Assembly (NCBI GenBank): GCA_020226215.1
Contig: CM035226.1
Span: forward strand, 94,016,895-94,080,894
Source of the DNA: Sindora glabra
Taxonomy: Eukaryota > Streptophyta > Magnoliopsida > Fabales > Fabaceae
DNA length: 64,000 nt
Direction of reading: 5' to 3'
How positions within the stretch are numbered: position 1 is the stretch's first letter; each line of letters begins with the position of its first letter. The translations under genes were made by a program, and so were the position numbers. Shown one piece after another: positions 48,640 through 62,545 of the stretch. Under the pieces are notes generated by a model, which did no database searches, was not told the DNA's origin, and was given only the letters and a program-made list of their open reading frames with translations.

Positions 48640-50484
48640 CTGCTTTTTTTATAATACAATTCTTCATCTTTTATTTGATTTTTGGATATGCAGAATAAAA
48701 ATGTCGCATTTGTTTTGTTCCAGTTGTTTCTTGATATCCCTATTTATTTTGCTATTACAGAGCTTTATGTTTCAATTGTTATAAAATGGATTGAAGGTTG
48801 TGCTCACGCTTAGCATCAGCCAGAATGACCTTCAACATTATTGGCCGACTAGATGGTCACAGTTCTACTTATTATTCTTTTCCTCGGTAATGTCTCGCTA
48901 AATTAATACCCTTTACACATTCTGCTTTCGATATGTTATATCCTTCCACTGATTCTATTACTTTGTGGGCACATCAACAAACGGATTCTTTAAGGAAGTT
49001 GAAACATGGAAAAAGGAAACCTTAATGAAGAAGTTGAAATTATTTTCTTAGAAGTGTATGAATGTATTATTTTCCCTACATATTTTGAAAATACAAATGC
49101 AAACAAAAAAATCATATTAAATTGAGTAAGAGAATTACCCAAAAAAAATTGAGTGAGAAGAATATATATGGTATTAACTTTTGTACACTCAAGAACTCAG
49201 CTATATGGCTCCATGCTTTAACTCTGTATTTGATTTTTTTTTCCTTTGTTTTGGTAATCTAAGGTTTTTAAAGCAAAACTTGGAAGCTGGTCACATTCAA
49301 CTTGGCTTACAAGGCAATATTTTGTTCATAGTAGGCCTTTTGTCTTTAAAGGTCTAAAAAACACTGATCTTGATTGTTGTTATTTGTCTTAGATATTATA
49401 TACTTTTGATAACCCTTTTCTTTGAATTCATAATTTCAAGAAGGCAACATTCAGCTGTTCAAGAAATCGAAACCTTTTCTTACTTAGAATATAATATTGC
49501 CTGAAAATTTTCATAAATCAAAGGGCCAATTCCACTCTCTTTTGTATTAGATATATTAAGCTAATCTGCCTACTCTTCTGTTTTTCTGCTTTGTTTGAGA
49601 GTGGACCAGGGTGTTATATGTATGTACCATAATTATTTTGTTTTTAAAATATATTTACTGGGTTTTAATAGTTCTAATAACAGGGTATCTCTTGGATTAT
49701 GTCTCATGCAATTTTGATGAAATTTTATGCCCTTAGTGTGGATAATAAATTAACTATTTTAATTTTTACTTTAACCACTTATTTGCAGGTGCCCATGACA
49801 TTATATGTCGTATGAGATATGATCCGGCTTTGACCTCCTGGCTTATTTTTCTTTGTACGAAGGGTTTCTACAGGGGAAAAAAAACTTTTTCATTGATCAT
49901 TGAGGCACTCAATAGCAATATGTAGCATCAATTTGCGGAAAAGAAGTAAGCATTAAGTTCTCACAATTACTTAAATGACACATAAACAGTCCACAGATAG
50001 ATTTATGTAAGTGTTTTCCTTCAAAACCCATATTTGTTGTAAGTCATTAATCATGATTGTTAGCTCAATAACTTTTCTTTGGTCTCTAGTACATTGAGTT
50101 AGACTGAGATTAGTTTGCTACTTGATTGGATGAAATCTACTTGGAAAACACACTTATGAATTTTAATTACTCCAAATATATGCATTGCAATTGCAAATTC
50201 TGTTTCAAGTCTCTGTCCTTTCAAGCTATGTGTGTCTTCATCTTTTATATGGAACTTATCCTATTAATTAGGAAGTTATATGCATGTGTTACTGATGTCT
50301 AGTACAGATGTTATATTATCCAAACATAAGTGTGATGATCTTCATTACCTAGATGTACTGTCCTTATTTGTCAAATTTGCTACCTTATTGCATCAGGGTC
50401 TCAATTTAATAAAGTTGAGGATCCAAAAGGGCGTCTACAAAGGAGATAGCTTTGGCAACTCATGCCATTGGTAAAGTTTCAATT
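48640..50484. other. Single-copy-like sequence, no gene recognised
   Basis: No hexokinase exon 2 or later is seen. Acceptor-like TTATTTGCAG occurs at about 49780-49790, but the sequence after it is not assignable. Confidence 0.45.
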
Positions 50485-51498
50485 AACTTATTTGTGTTTC
50501 TCACTGACTTTCGATAATTGCTTTAAATTAAATATTTGTTTTGAATCATTGTGTAGCTTTGTTAGCCTTAACTGTTGGATGCCCGGATAATACATGAGAA
50601 ATATTAGAAGAATCTGTCTGTCCTCTAGATGGATCTCTCCCATCTGGGTCAAATGCCTAAAAAGTATTATGAGTTAGTGGGATTATAATGGTATTGTTGG
50701 TTCTTGTATCTAATTTTTCCCTTTGCATTTTAGACTTTGAAACTGAGTTTTTCTTATCATTGTCATTTATGCTAACAGTTGCTGAAGTGCTTAGCTATTA
50801 TTACTTTTGTTTAGGGGACTGATCAAGAGGAAACTGAGAGATCAGCAGACATGATATGGTGAATTATCCATCCTAAATTTGGTTTCGATGACTGTTTCAT
50901 TTTTCTTGATAGATTTTCTGTAGTTGTAGTAATATAGTCAGTTCAATTGCTGATCAAATTTTGCTAATAAAATTGAGCACTAGTTTTTTATTTAACTTAT
51001 TTTTGTTTCTCACTGACTTTCGATAATTGCTTTAAATTAAATGTTCGTTTTGAATCATTGTGTAGGTTTATTGGCCTTAACTGTTGGATACCTAGACAAT
51101 ACATGAGAAATATTAGAAGAATCTGTCTATCCTCTATATGGATCTCTACCATCTGTGTCAAATGCCTAAAACATATCACGAGTTAGTGAGATTATAGTGG
51201 TATTGTTAGGTCTTGCATCTAATTTTTCCCTTTGCATTTTAGACTTTGAAACTGAGTTTTTCTTATCATCATCATTTATGCTAACAGTTGCTGAAGTGCT
51301 TAGCTATTATCACTTTTGTTTAAGGGATTGAACAAGAGGAAACAAAGAGATCCGCGGACGTGATGTGGTGAATTATCCATCCTAAATTTGGTTTCAATGA
51401 TTGTTTCATTTTTCTTGATAGATTTTCCAGTGGTTGTAGTTATATTGTCAGTTCAATTGCTGAACAACCTCTGCTAATAAAATTGAGCGCTAGTTTTA
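50485..51498. repeat. 509-bp tandem duplication
   Basis: The unit beginning AACTTATTTKTGTTTCTCAC lies at 50485-50993 and 50994-51498. Shared words include GACTTTCGATAATTGC, CTTAACTGTTGGATRCC, AACAGTTGCTGAAGTGC and GGTGAATTATCCATCCTAAA. The units are about 90-95 percent identical by eye. Small exon-like stretches with GTGTAG or TTTTAG acceptors occur in each, but none can be assigned. Confidence 0.9.
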
Positions 51499-51499
51499 T

Positions 51500-52190
51500 A
51501 TGTTTGTGGTATGGTGTGTCTAATTTTTCTTTTGTGAATTTACTTCATCTGTTTTATTTTTTTGGTAGTCACAATCAAACCTTCTGCATTGTTGATAATT
51601 GTTATAGTGTCTGCTTGGTCCTTTCTCTTACCATGGATGCCTTAATGCTAAATTCTAAAGTTCAGCAAAAGTAAGCACAATTTAGTTGTTGTTTCCCTTT
51701 TTAAAATTCTTGGAAGGTTTCACATTAGAAGTGACTTAATGTTATTGTGATTACTAGTTCTAGTTTGGTGAGACTAATGGTTTTTTTTTTTCTTCTGCTA
51801 TTGATGCAATCCAATGTCATATCTATCTAGTCTTCTATACAAGGAAGACTAGTCTGTACCCATTACTATTGGTGAAGGATTGGCTCTAATCTTTAAGATT
51901 GGAAGTGTAGTGAAAAGTGCAAGTAGAGTAGCTATGCTCATGTCCATGAAGGTCATAACTCAAGTTATAGGCACTCGTGACTTAAGATATAATCGTATAA
52001 GGTTGCTCTTTTCTTTGCCTATTGCACGAAAAGCATGTCCAAGTCTTTATATTTAGGTTTAGGAGCCTTCGTTTTGATGTTGGTGCACAATTTTGACTTT
52101 AAAGACGGACTTTTTTGTTAGTTGTATAATTGTAGTTAATATTCCCATTGAAATCATAAAATTGGATGACCTGTAGAGTTTGATAGGAAC
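51500..52190. other. Single-copy-like sequence, no gene recognised
   Basis: Only short open frames occur and no family could be identified. Confidence 0.45.
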
Positions 52191-52199
52191 TATATGTTT

Positions 52200-54060
52200 C
52201 ACTATAAAAACATATGTTCTTTTAACTATTTTTGAACGTTTTCTCAATAAGTTTTCATGAAATTTGTGCTTTTGTGAAATATAGTATTCCTTACAAATCA
52301 TTGTTAAGAGAAGTGTTTATCCTTGTCTGCTAGGACTTGCTTAACTTTGTAATATGATGCAGTGTTTTAATCTTTTATCCTACAAATTATTCTGTTACCT
52401 CACAAACCGAAGTATATGAAATAACTAGCATACGAGTCTATAGTTAATGTTTAGAAGTAAAAAAAAGCCAAAATGCCTATTAAAACCTTTGAAGTTTATT
52501 TTTCATATCAGTTTGCTCAATAGCAAACTTGCCATTTAAGGGTTGATTATATATTGTGACCCAAACTTATTTTTTATTTTCACTTGACACATCATATTAT
52601 GTGTTCCTTTTGAAGTTTAATTAACTTGCTATTGTTTACTTTAATTCATTAATTATGGTAGAAGTGAGAATTTATTGGTTAGTTTAGATTTTTTTTAAAG
52701 ATGAATTATCATATATGGCTATGTCAAGGCTATTTGTATTTATTTCTATTGATATCAGCCATTTGAGGGTTGATTACATGTTGAGGCCCAAATTTATTTT
52801 TAATTTCCACCTGACTTATCATATTATTACGTGTTTCTTTTGAAGTTTAATTAATTTTGTATTGTTTTATTAATTATGGTAGAAATGAGAATCTATTTGT
52901 TATTTTAGATTTTTTTTTTTGAAGATGAATTATCATATATGGTTATGTCAAGGATATCTGTATTTATTTCTATTAATAGTATAGTAGCTTATTAAGTGAC
53001 TATACTACTTTAAACTTCTTCTAGAAATAATGAGTATGTAACTTCATATTATTTTTTATGTTGAGCAAACTAGCCATTTAAGGGTTGATTTCATATTAAG
53101 GCCCAAATTTATTTTTTATTTCCACTTGACTCATTATATTAATATATGTTGTTTTTGAAGTTCAATTAGTTTTCTATTGTTTATTTCAATTCATTAATTG
53201 TGGTAAAACTGAGAATTTATTGGTTATTTTAGAATTTTTTTAAAGATGAATTTATTTCTATTAGTAACATGGTAGCTTCTTAAGTGACTATACTACTTGC
53301 TTTAAACTTCTTGCAAAAATAATGGCTATGTAACTTAATATTATTAGTATAAAAAGCTAATACCAACAGAAGTTGCTCTAAATTTATGGGTATTAAGTTA
53401 AAAATTTTATTGATAGAAAAAGTATCTTATTTTTAATAGTATTATAAAAACTTATGTCTTTTTAACTAGTTTTGAATATTTTTTCAATAATTTTTTATGA
53501 AATTCATGCATTTATGAAATAATTCCCTGTAAATCATTGTTGAGAGGAGTGTTTATCCTTTTCTATTAGAACTTGCTTATCTTTATAATATGACGTAGTG
53601 TTTGACATTCCTTTTTATGAAATAACTAGCCTACAAATCATTCTATTATATCACAAAATGAAGTATATGAAATAATTGACATATGGCTCTATGGTTAATG
53701 TTTAGAAGTAAAAGAAAGAAAGCCAAAATGCCTACTAAAAAACCTTTAAAGTTTATTATAGCAAACTAGCCATTTAAGGGATGATTACATATATGGCCTT
53801 ATAGTTTGTCTAGAATTTTTTTTTAGTTCCACCTAACTTATCATTTTATTACGTGTTCCTTTAAATTTAATTAATTTTTTATTGTTTACTTCATTTCATT
53901 AATTATGGTTGAAGTGAGAATTTATTTATATTTTTTCTTGAAGATAAATTATCATATATGGCTATGAATACAAGGCTATCTATGTTTTTTTTTATTGATA
54001 ACATGATAGCTTCTTAAGTGACTATATTACTTGGTACTAATTTTTTATACCATTAAGTTG
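52200..54060. repeat. Complex repeat array, four ~230-310-bp units in a ~1.24-kb duplication
   Basis: CATTTAAGGGTTGATTA or close variants start at about 52531, 52758, 53073 and 53769. They are followed each time by a PuCCCAAA-TTATTTTT, a CACTTGAC or CACCTGAC word and TTAATTATGGTAGAA-TGAGAAT. The wider segment 52200-52755 matches 53443-54000 (offset about 1.24 kb), including AAGTATATGAAATAA and GCCAAAATGCCTA. No coding sequence. Confidence 0.85.
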
Positions 54061-55235
54061 ATAACCTTATTAACAGAAAAAGTATCTTAATAATAATAAA
54101 CATTAAAGGTCTCTTGGTGAAAGGTAATCTCGTACTATTTGGTTGTGCTTAGTTATGACAAATGTATTTTGTTCTTATCTTTCTAATTATCCCAATATTT
54201 GTCATGTTTTATGTGATTTTTATTATCATCTTATGTAATCGATTTAAACTTATGCAGAGATTATTTAAATCACCAAATTCTATCATGAACAGGGTAAGGA
54301 TCTGATCCAATTTCTTAAAATATGGATATGATTAATAATTAAAAAAAGAATTGCTACATTGAAATATAGGAGATTGTTAACATCTACCATTTTTTTAGTA
54401 AGAAAAATCATACCCTAAATAAAGAAATAATGATAATTTAAAATATTTAAATTAATTTTACAGTAGGAAAGGAATTTAAGTAATTATAACAAAAAAATTA
54501 AAATATTTAACTTAATTTTACTTAATCTATCTCATTTTTACAATAAATTTATTTATTAAATTAAAAAATTATTAATCTTACTTATTAATAATCTTGCTTC
54601 GTTTATTTCTTTTTAATTATTATTTTAGAAGTTTGTTTGTAATTATCTATCATTTGAAAATCAAGATTAAATTCATTGTCATCTTTTAAATATCACTTCT
54701 ATTATCTAAATAAATATTTAATAACTTTATTTAATTAGTTAATTTTTAGCAAAAGTTATATTATCGTTAAAATTATAATTAAAAAATTTCTACAGGAAAA
54801 CAATAAAAATCTTAATTTATCAATTTTTTTATGTTTATCGATTCTTTATAAAAATATAAATATTATATCTTAAATTAAGTAATGTTTCTCAAACATTTAT
54901 TGTAAGATTTTCTATTTAGATTATGATAAGTGTATAAATTCTTCTATTAACTATTAATAACTTTATTTGGTAATTATAATAATTAGTAAAATTGTAATTA
55001 TAATAAAGTGAACAATACATATGTTATAACATGAATAGAAAGCTTTACAATAAACATATAAAGAGCTTTAGTCTAACTTTTACATTTTTAAATTTTACTG
55101 TTATAAGTATGAATATCAAAATATTTTAATAAAAAATGAATAATTAATTTATTTTTACTTGTATAGGGTAAGTATTAAAATATATAAAAAGTCTAAAAGA
55201 TAAGGTGAACTAAAGCTACTTCATGAATAATGGAA
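54060..55235. other. AT-rich intergenic sequence, no gene recognised
   Basis: Very AT-rich DNA leading into the downstream composite repeat. Nothing recognisable. Confidence 0.5.
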
Positions 55236-55247
55236 TGGTTACCAAAG

Positions 55248-58230
55248 CAAACTTTTTACCCATTATAATGCACTACTCAAGTCTTTATATTTCTTAAGAG
55301 TTTTTGTAAGCATTAAAGTTTAAAAGAATAAGTAGGATAGGATAGGGTTTAGAAAGTTAGGGAAGGTAGGGTAAAGGTTATTGTAAGGTAACATAAAGTA
55401 GAATAGTCAGTGAAATTTAGAAGAATAGAAGAGTAAGGTTAAGTGGTGTAAAATAAGATGAGGTAAGGTAAGGTTTAGAAAGGTAGGGTGCATAGAGTAG
55501 CATAAAGTTTAAAAAAGTAATAATAAGGTAAAGTAAAGATTTTGTATTTCTTCAGAGTAATGGCTGCCAGACAAACTTTTTACCTATTATAATGCACTAC
55601 TCAAGCCTTTATATTTCCTAAGAGCTTTTGTAAGCAACAAAGTTTAAAAGAATAAGTAAGGTAAGGGTATGTAGGGTAACATAAGGTAGAATAGTTAATA
55701 AGATTTAGAAAAGTAAGGTTGAGTGGTGTAAAATGAGGTGAGGTAAGGTAAGGTTTAGAAAGGATAGGATATATAGAGTAGCATAAGGTTTAAAAAAGTA
55801 ACAATAAGGTAAAGGGTAATGTAGGATAACATAAAGAAGGGTAAGGTAGGGTCCTGTAGAGTAGCATAAGGTTTAAAAATGTAATGATAAGGTAGAGGGT
55901 AATGTAGGATAACATAAAGAAGGGTAAGGTAAGGTAAAATATGATAGAATGTATTGGCTTAGAAAGTTAAAGCTCAAAGAATAAAGTGAAGTATCTAGCA
56001 TAGGGTGAAATAGAGTAAAATAAAGGGTAACATAAGATACCATAGCATAGGATAGAGGATTAGTATTGGCTTTAGGATAGTGGGTAGCATTTAGAAGGTT
56101 ACTAGTAAGGTAGAAAAATAAGGTTGTGTAGTGTGTGAAATAAGGCAAGTAGTTAAAATATGAGGTAAAGCCTTAAGGAGTAGGATAGTGGGTAGCATTT
56201 AGAATAATAGTATAAGGTAGAAAAGTAAGATTAGGTAGTGTGTAAAATAAGGCATGTAGGTAGAATATGATAATAAGAAAGATTTAGAAGGGTAAGACTC
56301 AAGGAATAGGGTGAAGAATAAGGGTAAGCATATGATAAGATAAAGGGTAATGTATAGGTAATATAAAGAAAGCAGGTAAAATAGGATAGGTTTATTTAGA
56401 AGGTAAGGCCTTTAAGGGTAAGGTAGTATAGAGTGAAAATGATAGGATAGAGGATAGTGTGTAGGGTTTTGAATAGTAGGTATAAGCATTTAGAAAGATA
56501 GTATTGGATAGAAAAGTAAGGTTTGGTAATGTGTAAAATAGGCCAGATAGGTAAAATAAGATGGAAGGTAGGATATAGAAGTCAAGTAATATAGGATAGC
56601 ATAGATAGGATAGAGGAAATGTAGGATAATATACTGGGTAGGAGTTAGAAGGGTAAGGTAGAGGATAGTATAACATAAGGTAAGTGAAGTAGGGTAGGAT
56701 GATATATGGTTAAGTAATATAGGGTTAGGCAATGTAAGGTAGGATAGATGGTAATATAAAGTAACATAATGGATAACATTTAGAAAGGTAGTGTAAGGTA
56801 GAAAAGTAAAGCTGGGTAATGTGTAAATAGGGTAAGTCAGTAGTTGGATAATGTGTAAAATAGGGTAAGTCGATAGAATATAAAAAGGAAAAGTTAAGTG
56901 AGTAGGGTGGAGAATAGGGTTGAGTAGTATAGGGTAACATAAGGATAAATGGTAATATAGAGTAACATGTTGGTAGGATTTAGAAAGGTAAGGTAGATTG
57001 GTAATGTAACATAAGGTAGGTGGAATAAGGTAGGATGGTGTAGGGTTAGGGTAAGGCTTAAGGAGAAGGGTGAAGAATAGGATCAAGTAGTATAAGATAA
57101 CATAGGGTAAGTGGAATAGGGTAGGATGGTATATGGTTAAGTAATACAAGGTTAGGTAATATAAGGTAACATAAGGTAAGATAGAGGGTAATATAAAATA
57201 ACATAATGGGTAGCATTTAGAAAGGTAGTGTAAGGTAGAAGAGTAAAGTTGGGTAATACGTAAAATAAGGTAAATCGGTAGAATAGGACATAAGGTAAGA
57301 TTTAAAATAGAAATGTTCAGTGAGTAAGGTGGAGGATAGAGTTGGGTAGTATAAGGTAACATAAGGATAAAGGGTAATAGAGAGTAACATACATACAGAT
57401 AAGATTTAGAAAGGTAAGGTTGGTAATGTAACATAAGGTAGGTAGAATAAGGTAGGATGGTGTAGGATTAGGTACGGTAAGGCTCAAGGAAGAGGGTGTA
57501 GAATAAGGTCAAGTAGTAGAGGATAACATGCAAGGTAGGATTTAGAGGAGTAAGATAGAGGGTAGTGTAACATAAGGTAGGGTGATATAGGATAACATAG
57601 GTTTAATGCTAAAGGGTATTGTAAGGTACATAGCATAGGATAAAGGATGTCTAAATAAGTAAGTGTTAAGTAACATAGTATTAGTGCAATTAGGTAGGAT
57701 AGAATAGGATAAAGGGTGTCAAAATAGGATAGGTGTTGGTTAACATAAGATAGAATGGAATTGGATAGGGTGTTATAGGGTTATATAGGATAGGATAGAA
57801 GGTAAAGCAGGGTAATTTAAGGTAGAATAGTGGGTGGAATTTTTAGAAAGGTAAGGTAAAAGGTAGTGTAACATAGGGTAGATAGAATAAGATAGGGTGA
57901 TATAAGGCGATATAGGATATAATAAAATATATTAGAAGGGGTAGCAAAAGAGGTATATAGGGTATTAGGTTAGGATTAATGTAGGAGGTAAGATAGAAGA
58001 TAGTGCAAGATACATAGCATATGATAAAAGGTGTTGAAATAGTATAGGTATTAGGTAACATAGAATAGGTGGAATTGGGTAAGTGGTATAGGGTTACATA
58101 AAATAGGATAAAAGGTATAAAGTAGGTGGAATAATGTAGAGTGGTATAAGGTAACATAAGATAGATTTATAAAATAGGTTAAAAGGTAGTGTAGGGTACC
58201 ATAATGTAGGATAAAGTGTAGGATAAGGTA
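55248..58230 (+). repeat. G/A/T-rich degenerate low-complexity block, copy 2
   Basis: This is the same block as 1-2275. It begins with two units 324 bp apart (CAAACTTTTTACC at 55248 and 55572, then TGCACTACTCAAG at 55269 and 55593). Position 1 of the window aligns best with 55593. The block is somewhat longer than copy 1 and lacks the exact 171-bp duplication. Long minus-strand frames, including one of 314 codons at 56490-57434, are composition artefacts. Confidence 0.85.
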
Positions 58231-58622
58231 ACCTAGTACGAGAAGGAACTGTTGATTCATACAATTGGTCATCGTGCTTGGTTGAAAAATTAGTGGCATG
58301 AAGCTATTGTGTATTGGATTATAATTGAACGCCTCTAAGTCAGAGTCATAATTCGATCATTCATAATTAAGGTTAGAAGCGACGTGTGTGCCCGCCACTC
58401 ACTTGCTAACTAGCAATAGGGGCCTCTGCCCCCAAAGGCACATGTCATAGGTGAACCTCATATGACGAACAAGCCATGCAAGATGCCTTGAAGTGCAATT
58501 CCTATCAAGCAACAGGTAGAATCCTTTGTAAATGATTTAAATATGCGTGGTAGTAAGTGGCAAAATGGCTTTGCTGCTACAATCCACTAAAATTCAACCT
58601 TAATCGCTTCGATTCGTCCCTC
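58231..58622 (+). pseudogene. Truncated, decayed 25S rRNA 3' end, copy 2
   Basis: The fragment starts at the same point as copy 1 (ACCTAGTACGAGA) but carries an extra A in the sarcin-ricin loop. It keeps more of the rRNA than copy 1: GAACGCCTCTAAGTCAGA, GGTTAGAAGCGACG, GGTAGAATCCTTTG, and the end CCACTAAAATTCAACC, CGCTTCGATTCGTCCCTCC. Substitutions are again mainly C-to-T and G-to-A. Spacer sequence follows directly, as in copy 1. It is not a functional rRNA gene. Confidence 0.9.
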
Positions 58623-61600
58623 CCTAACACTCCAATTAAAAATTCAACTAGAGTGGCGCGAGCGCAAAGACTCATAAAAATGAAGAGTTAGCCCTCCTAT
58701 TGAGTAATGCAAATCGGCACGTAAGAGAGGGACAGTTAGAGCCATAACTTTGGGTTTGGCATAATCAAAGGGTAGGAGCAAGCAAAAGAAGCGTCATGAG
58801 GCAAGCATGCCAAGGAAGAGGCCCAATGGCATTCAAGTTATTAGGGTGGCAATATGCACTTTCAGGCCATTGATTAGAAGTCGTGCCCAAGCCTTCTTGA
58901 CAATCATAGAGCACCTAACAAATAGACTCGTAACTAGACTTGAAAAAGATCGTACACAACACTTAGCAAGATTGGTGCAAGAACCCCAAAAGGTAGCTTG
59001 CCCAAGCATTCGTGCTACAAGTGGCCAAAGTGGCACGTGCAGCCAGCTAGCCAATCTGTGCGTTTGTTTAGCCAACTCGCCTAGGTTGGTCGGCCTCACG
59101 TGCAAATAGCAAGCAAAGGCACCTGTGCAACTCGCTAGTGATGTGGCCAATTAGCCAGTCCACCCAGGCGCCTATGCAACCAACTAACCTATGCCCCAAG
59201 TATGTCTAAGAGCCAATGAGGCCGACCAGCCTATGCACCCGTCTTGCTAATCTGTCCAAGCTCTTGTGCGACTAACATGCCAAGGTGCCTATGCAGCTAT
59301 GGAACTAGTTAGGACATATGCCTATCTGGCCAATTCACCTATGCTCCTGTGTGACTAACCCCGTCTGCCCAAACAACCTTATAGTTAGCCAGTCCGTGCA
59401 ACCGTTAGGCCACCCGACCCAAGTACTCGTGCGTCCAACATGCCAAAGCACCTATGCAACCTGCTAGCCTGTCCACCTATCTAGTCAGTTTGCCCAGACG
59501 TTCATACAGCCTGTAAACTAAGGCACCTATACAGCCAACCAGCCTGGGTGCCTATCTGGCCAATCTACCCAAGTGCCCGTGCGATCAGTCAACTTGAGTG
59601 CCCGTTTTGCAGTTTGCCCAAGTGCTTGTGCGGGCCCGTGAACCCATTTTGGCCAATCTGCCCTAGTGCTTCTACAGCTTGCCAACTTGTGCACCTTTCT
59701 AGCTAGTCTGCTTATGAGCCTATACGACCTTTCAACCTATGAGCCCGTTTGACCAATCCGCCCAAGCGCTTGTATAGCCTGTAAGCCAGGTTATTTGCCA
59801 TTTAGCGGCCAATTAGGCATTAGGCCAATCCGCTTAAACACTTGTGCAACTAATCCGCTTGAGCGCCCGTCTAGTAATCCGCCAATCTGCCTAAAAATCC
59901 ATGCAGCTTGGCAACACGTGCACCCATTTGGCTAGTTAACCTAAGCGTTTGTGCAGTCAGCCAACTCGTGCACCCGTTTGACTAGTTTGCTTAAGAGCCC
60001 ATGCAACCTTTCAACCTAGGTGCCTGAACGGCCTTGTGGCCAAGGTATCCGTGCAGCCAGCTAGCTTATGCACTTGCCAAAGCGCCCGTATAGCATGCTA
60101 GCTCATGTGTTTGTTTAGTCAGTCTGCCCAGGCACCTGTGTCAAGAAGTGTGAGACAAGTCAAGTCATGCACCCGTTCAGCCAATTTACCCAAGCACCCG
60201 TAATAACAAGGTGCCTGTGCATCTTGGTTAGTCTGCGCTTGTCTAACTAACTTACTAAAGCATCCGTGAAGCTTACAAGTTAAGGCAACACTTGTACGAC
60301 TAGTCTAGCCAATCTGCCTGAGCGCCTAAGGTTTTATATGGCAACCCAAGCCAAGCCAAGGCACTCCACCTAAGCGCCAGTGAGGCCCAAGGCGCTCCTG
60401 CAGCCAGGCAAGTCATGCGCTTATTTGGCAAGTCCGCCCAAGAACCCATGTAACAAGCGTGTGCCTGTCAAGCCAGTCCACCAAGGTGCCCGTCTGCTAA
60501 CCTATGTCGCATGCCAAGGCATGCACCCATCTAGTTAATCCACCCAAGTGTTTGTACAACATATAAGCTAAGGCGGCTATGTAGCTAGTCAACCTATACC
60601 CATCTGGCCAGTTTGCCCAAGCCTGTGTAGCCACTAGGCTAAGGTACCTGTGTGGCGGCCGTTAGTCCGTGTGCTCGTCTAGCTGGTCTGTCCAAGCACA
60701 CATGCAACTAGTCAACCCGTGTGCTTGTTTGGCAATCCAAGCAAGTGCTTATGTGGCTAGCCCATGTGCCTGTCTAGCAGTCTGCCCTGGCACCTATGCG
60801 ACATGGCATGACAAGCAGTTTGTGCACCCAACCAATCTGCCTAGGTGCCCGTGTCCTTGTGTGGCTTGTAACCTGTGTGCCATCCACCCAGGCACCTGTA
60901 CATCTTCCAAGCCAATGCGCCATGCGACCTGTTAGCCTATTCGCTTGTTTGGCCCGTATATCCTGTAAGCCAAGGTGCCCATGAGACTTGTCAGTCTGTG
61001 TGCCTGTCTGACCAATTTGCCATGATGGCCAAGGCACCTGTCTCCTATGCGACTAGCCAGCCTGTGCACCCATCTAGCTAGTCTACCGTGATGGCTAAGG
61101 TGTTCATACGACTTGTTAACTCATGCACTCATCTGTCTAATCCGCCTAGGTGCTTGTGCGGCTAGTCAGCCCCAGCATTGGTATGGTAATCCACCCAAAG
61201 TCCACCCAAGTGCCCGTGTGGCTTGGTTGTATATGCACCCAAGGCGCTTACACGACCTCCCAGCTTATCTGGCCAGTCTGCCTAGGTGCTCGTGAGGTCA
61301 CCGCATATGCTGTCTGGCCAGACATGGGTGCACAAGCACCAAGCACACTAGGCCCATGCACTCGTGTTTGGCCAGTCCGCCTAAATGCTTATGCAACCGC
61401 AAGCTAAAACGAGTGTGACCAAACAAGTTGTGCACTCGTCTGTCTAGTCCGCCTAAATGCTTGTGCGGTTTGCAAGCCAAGGTGAAGGCGGCCAAGTGGT
61501 CATCGTGCACCCATTAGTTTGGCAAGTTTGCCCAGCCACCTGTGCACCTGTCTAGTTAGTTCGCCCAGGTACAGGTACCCGTGTAGTAAGTCATGTCGTG

Positions 61601-62213
61601 TGCTCATCTGGCCAATCTAAGTACAGTCATGGGGCCAGCTGTGTAACTTGTCCGCTTGAGCACTCAAGCACTCGTATATAGCCAGCACTCCAAGGCGCCC
61701 ATGCAGCCTTCTAGCCTGTGCAACCTTCTAGCCAGTTCACCTAACCTATGTGCCTATCTGGCCAACCCAGGCTCCGATGCGGCAAATTTGCCTAAGCACC
61801 CATGTGACTTGTCTGCCCAAGCACCTATTTGGCCCGTCTGGCTAGTACACCCGTGCACCCAGCCAAGCTATGCGCTTGTCTGGCCAATCTACCTAAGCGT
61901 GCATGCGTGTGGCCTGCAACCTATGTGCTCGCTCATGCGGCCTACTAGCCCATCCATTTGTCTGGTTAGTCCGCCCAAATGCTCATGTAACCAACTAGGC
62001 TATACGCCAGTTTGGCTAGTCTGCCCAGCCAACCTGTGTAGCTTGCCGGCCTTCGTCTAGTTAATCCCCCTAAGAACCTATGTGGCTTGCCAACTTGTGT
62101 GCCTGTATGGCTTGCCCTACCCATCCATGCGCCCGTCTAACCAATCCACCCACATGCCTGTAGGGCATGTCCATGCGCTTGTCTATCCAAATACCATACG
62201 GCCTGCCAACCTA
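58623..62213 (+). repeat. rDNA intergenic-spacer-like region with ~50-bp GC-rich subrepeats, copy 2
   Basis: The leader to about 58980 aligns with that of copy 1 (CATAACTTTGGGTTTGGC, GGTAGGAGCAAGCAAAAGAA). An array of degenerate units of about 50 bp follows, with words such as TCTGGCCAGTCCGCC, GTGCACCCGTCTAGC and GCCAAGGTGCC. At about 3.2 kb the array is longer than in copy 1 (about 2.2 kb), as expected if unit number varies. Open frames inside are repeat artefacts. Confidence 0.75.
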
Positions 62214-62545
62214 TGTAACATAAAGAGTGTAGGATAGGATAAAGTGCAAGATAAGATAACATGGAAAGTATATAAGATAACAAGGTATGATTAGTCTAGG
62301 GGTTTATGATAAAAGGTAACGTAAAGTACATAACATAGGATAAAAGGTGTTGGAATAGAATATGATAGAGGGTGTCAGAATAAGTAAGTGTTATGTAATA
62401 TAGGATTAATGAAATTAGGTAAGATACCATAGGATAGATAGTGTTGAACTAAGATAGGTGTTAGTTAACATAAGATAGAATGGAATTGGATAGGGTGTTA
62501 TAGGGTTATATAGGCTTAGATAGAAGGTAAAGCGAGGTAATACAA
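62214..62545 (+). repeat. Short G-rich low-complexity segment
   Basis: G/A/T-rich sequence resembling 57600-57810 (GATAGAATGGAATTGGATAG, then GTGTTATAGGGTTATATAGG) directly follows the GC-rich array. Copy 1 has no equivalent at this point. Confidence 0.8.

Noticed and set aside
50280..50474. Open frame considered as a later hexokinase exon
   Set aside because: Only a few chance residue matches were seen; none of the hexokinase signature motifs is present.
56490..57434. 314-codon minus-strand open frame, and similar long frames at 1481-2308 and 58051-58299
   Set aside because: They lie in low-complexity DNA whose minus strand is C/T-rich and nearly free of stop codons. The predicted proteins are Leu/Tyr/Pro/Ser/Thr-rich strings without domains, and the frames are not preserved between the two copies.
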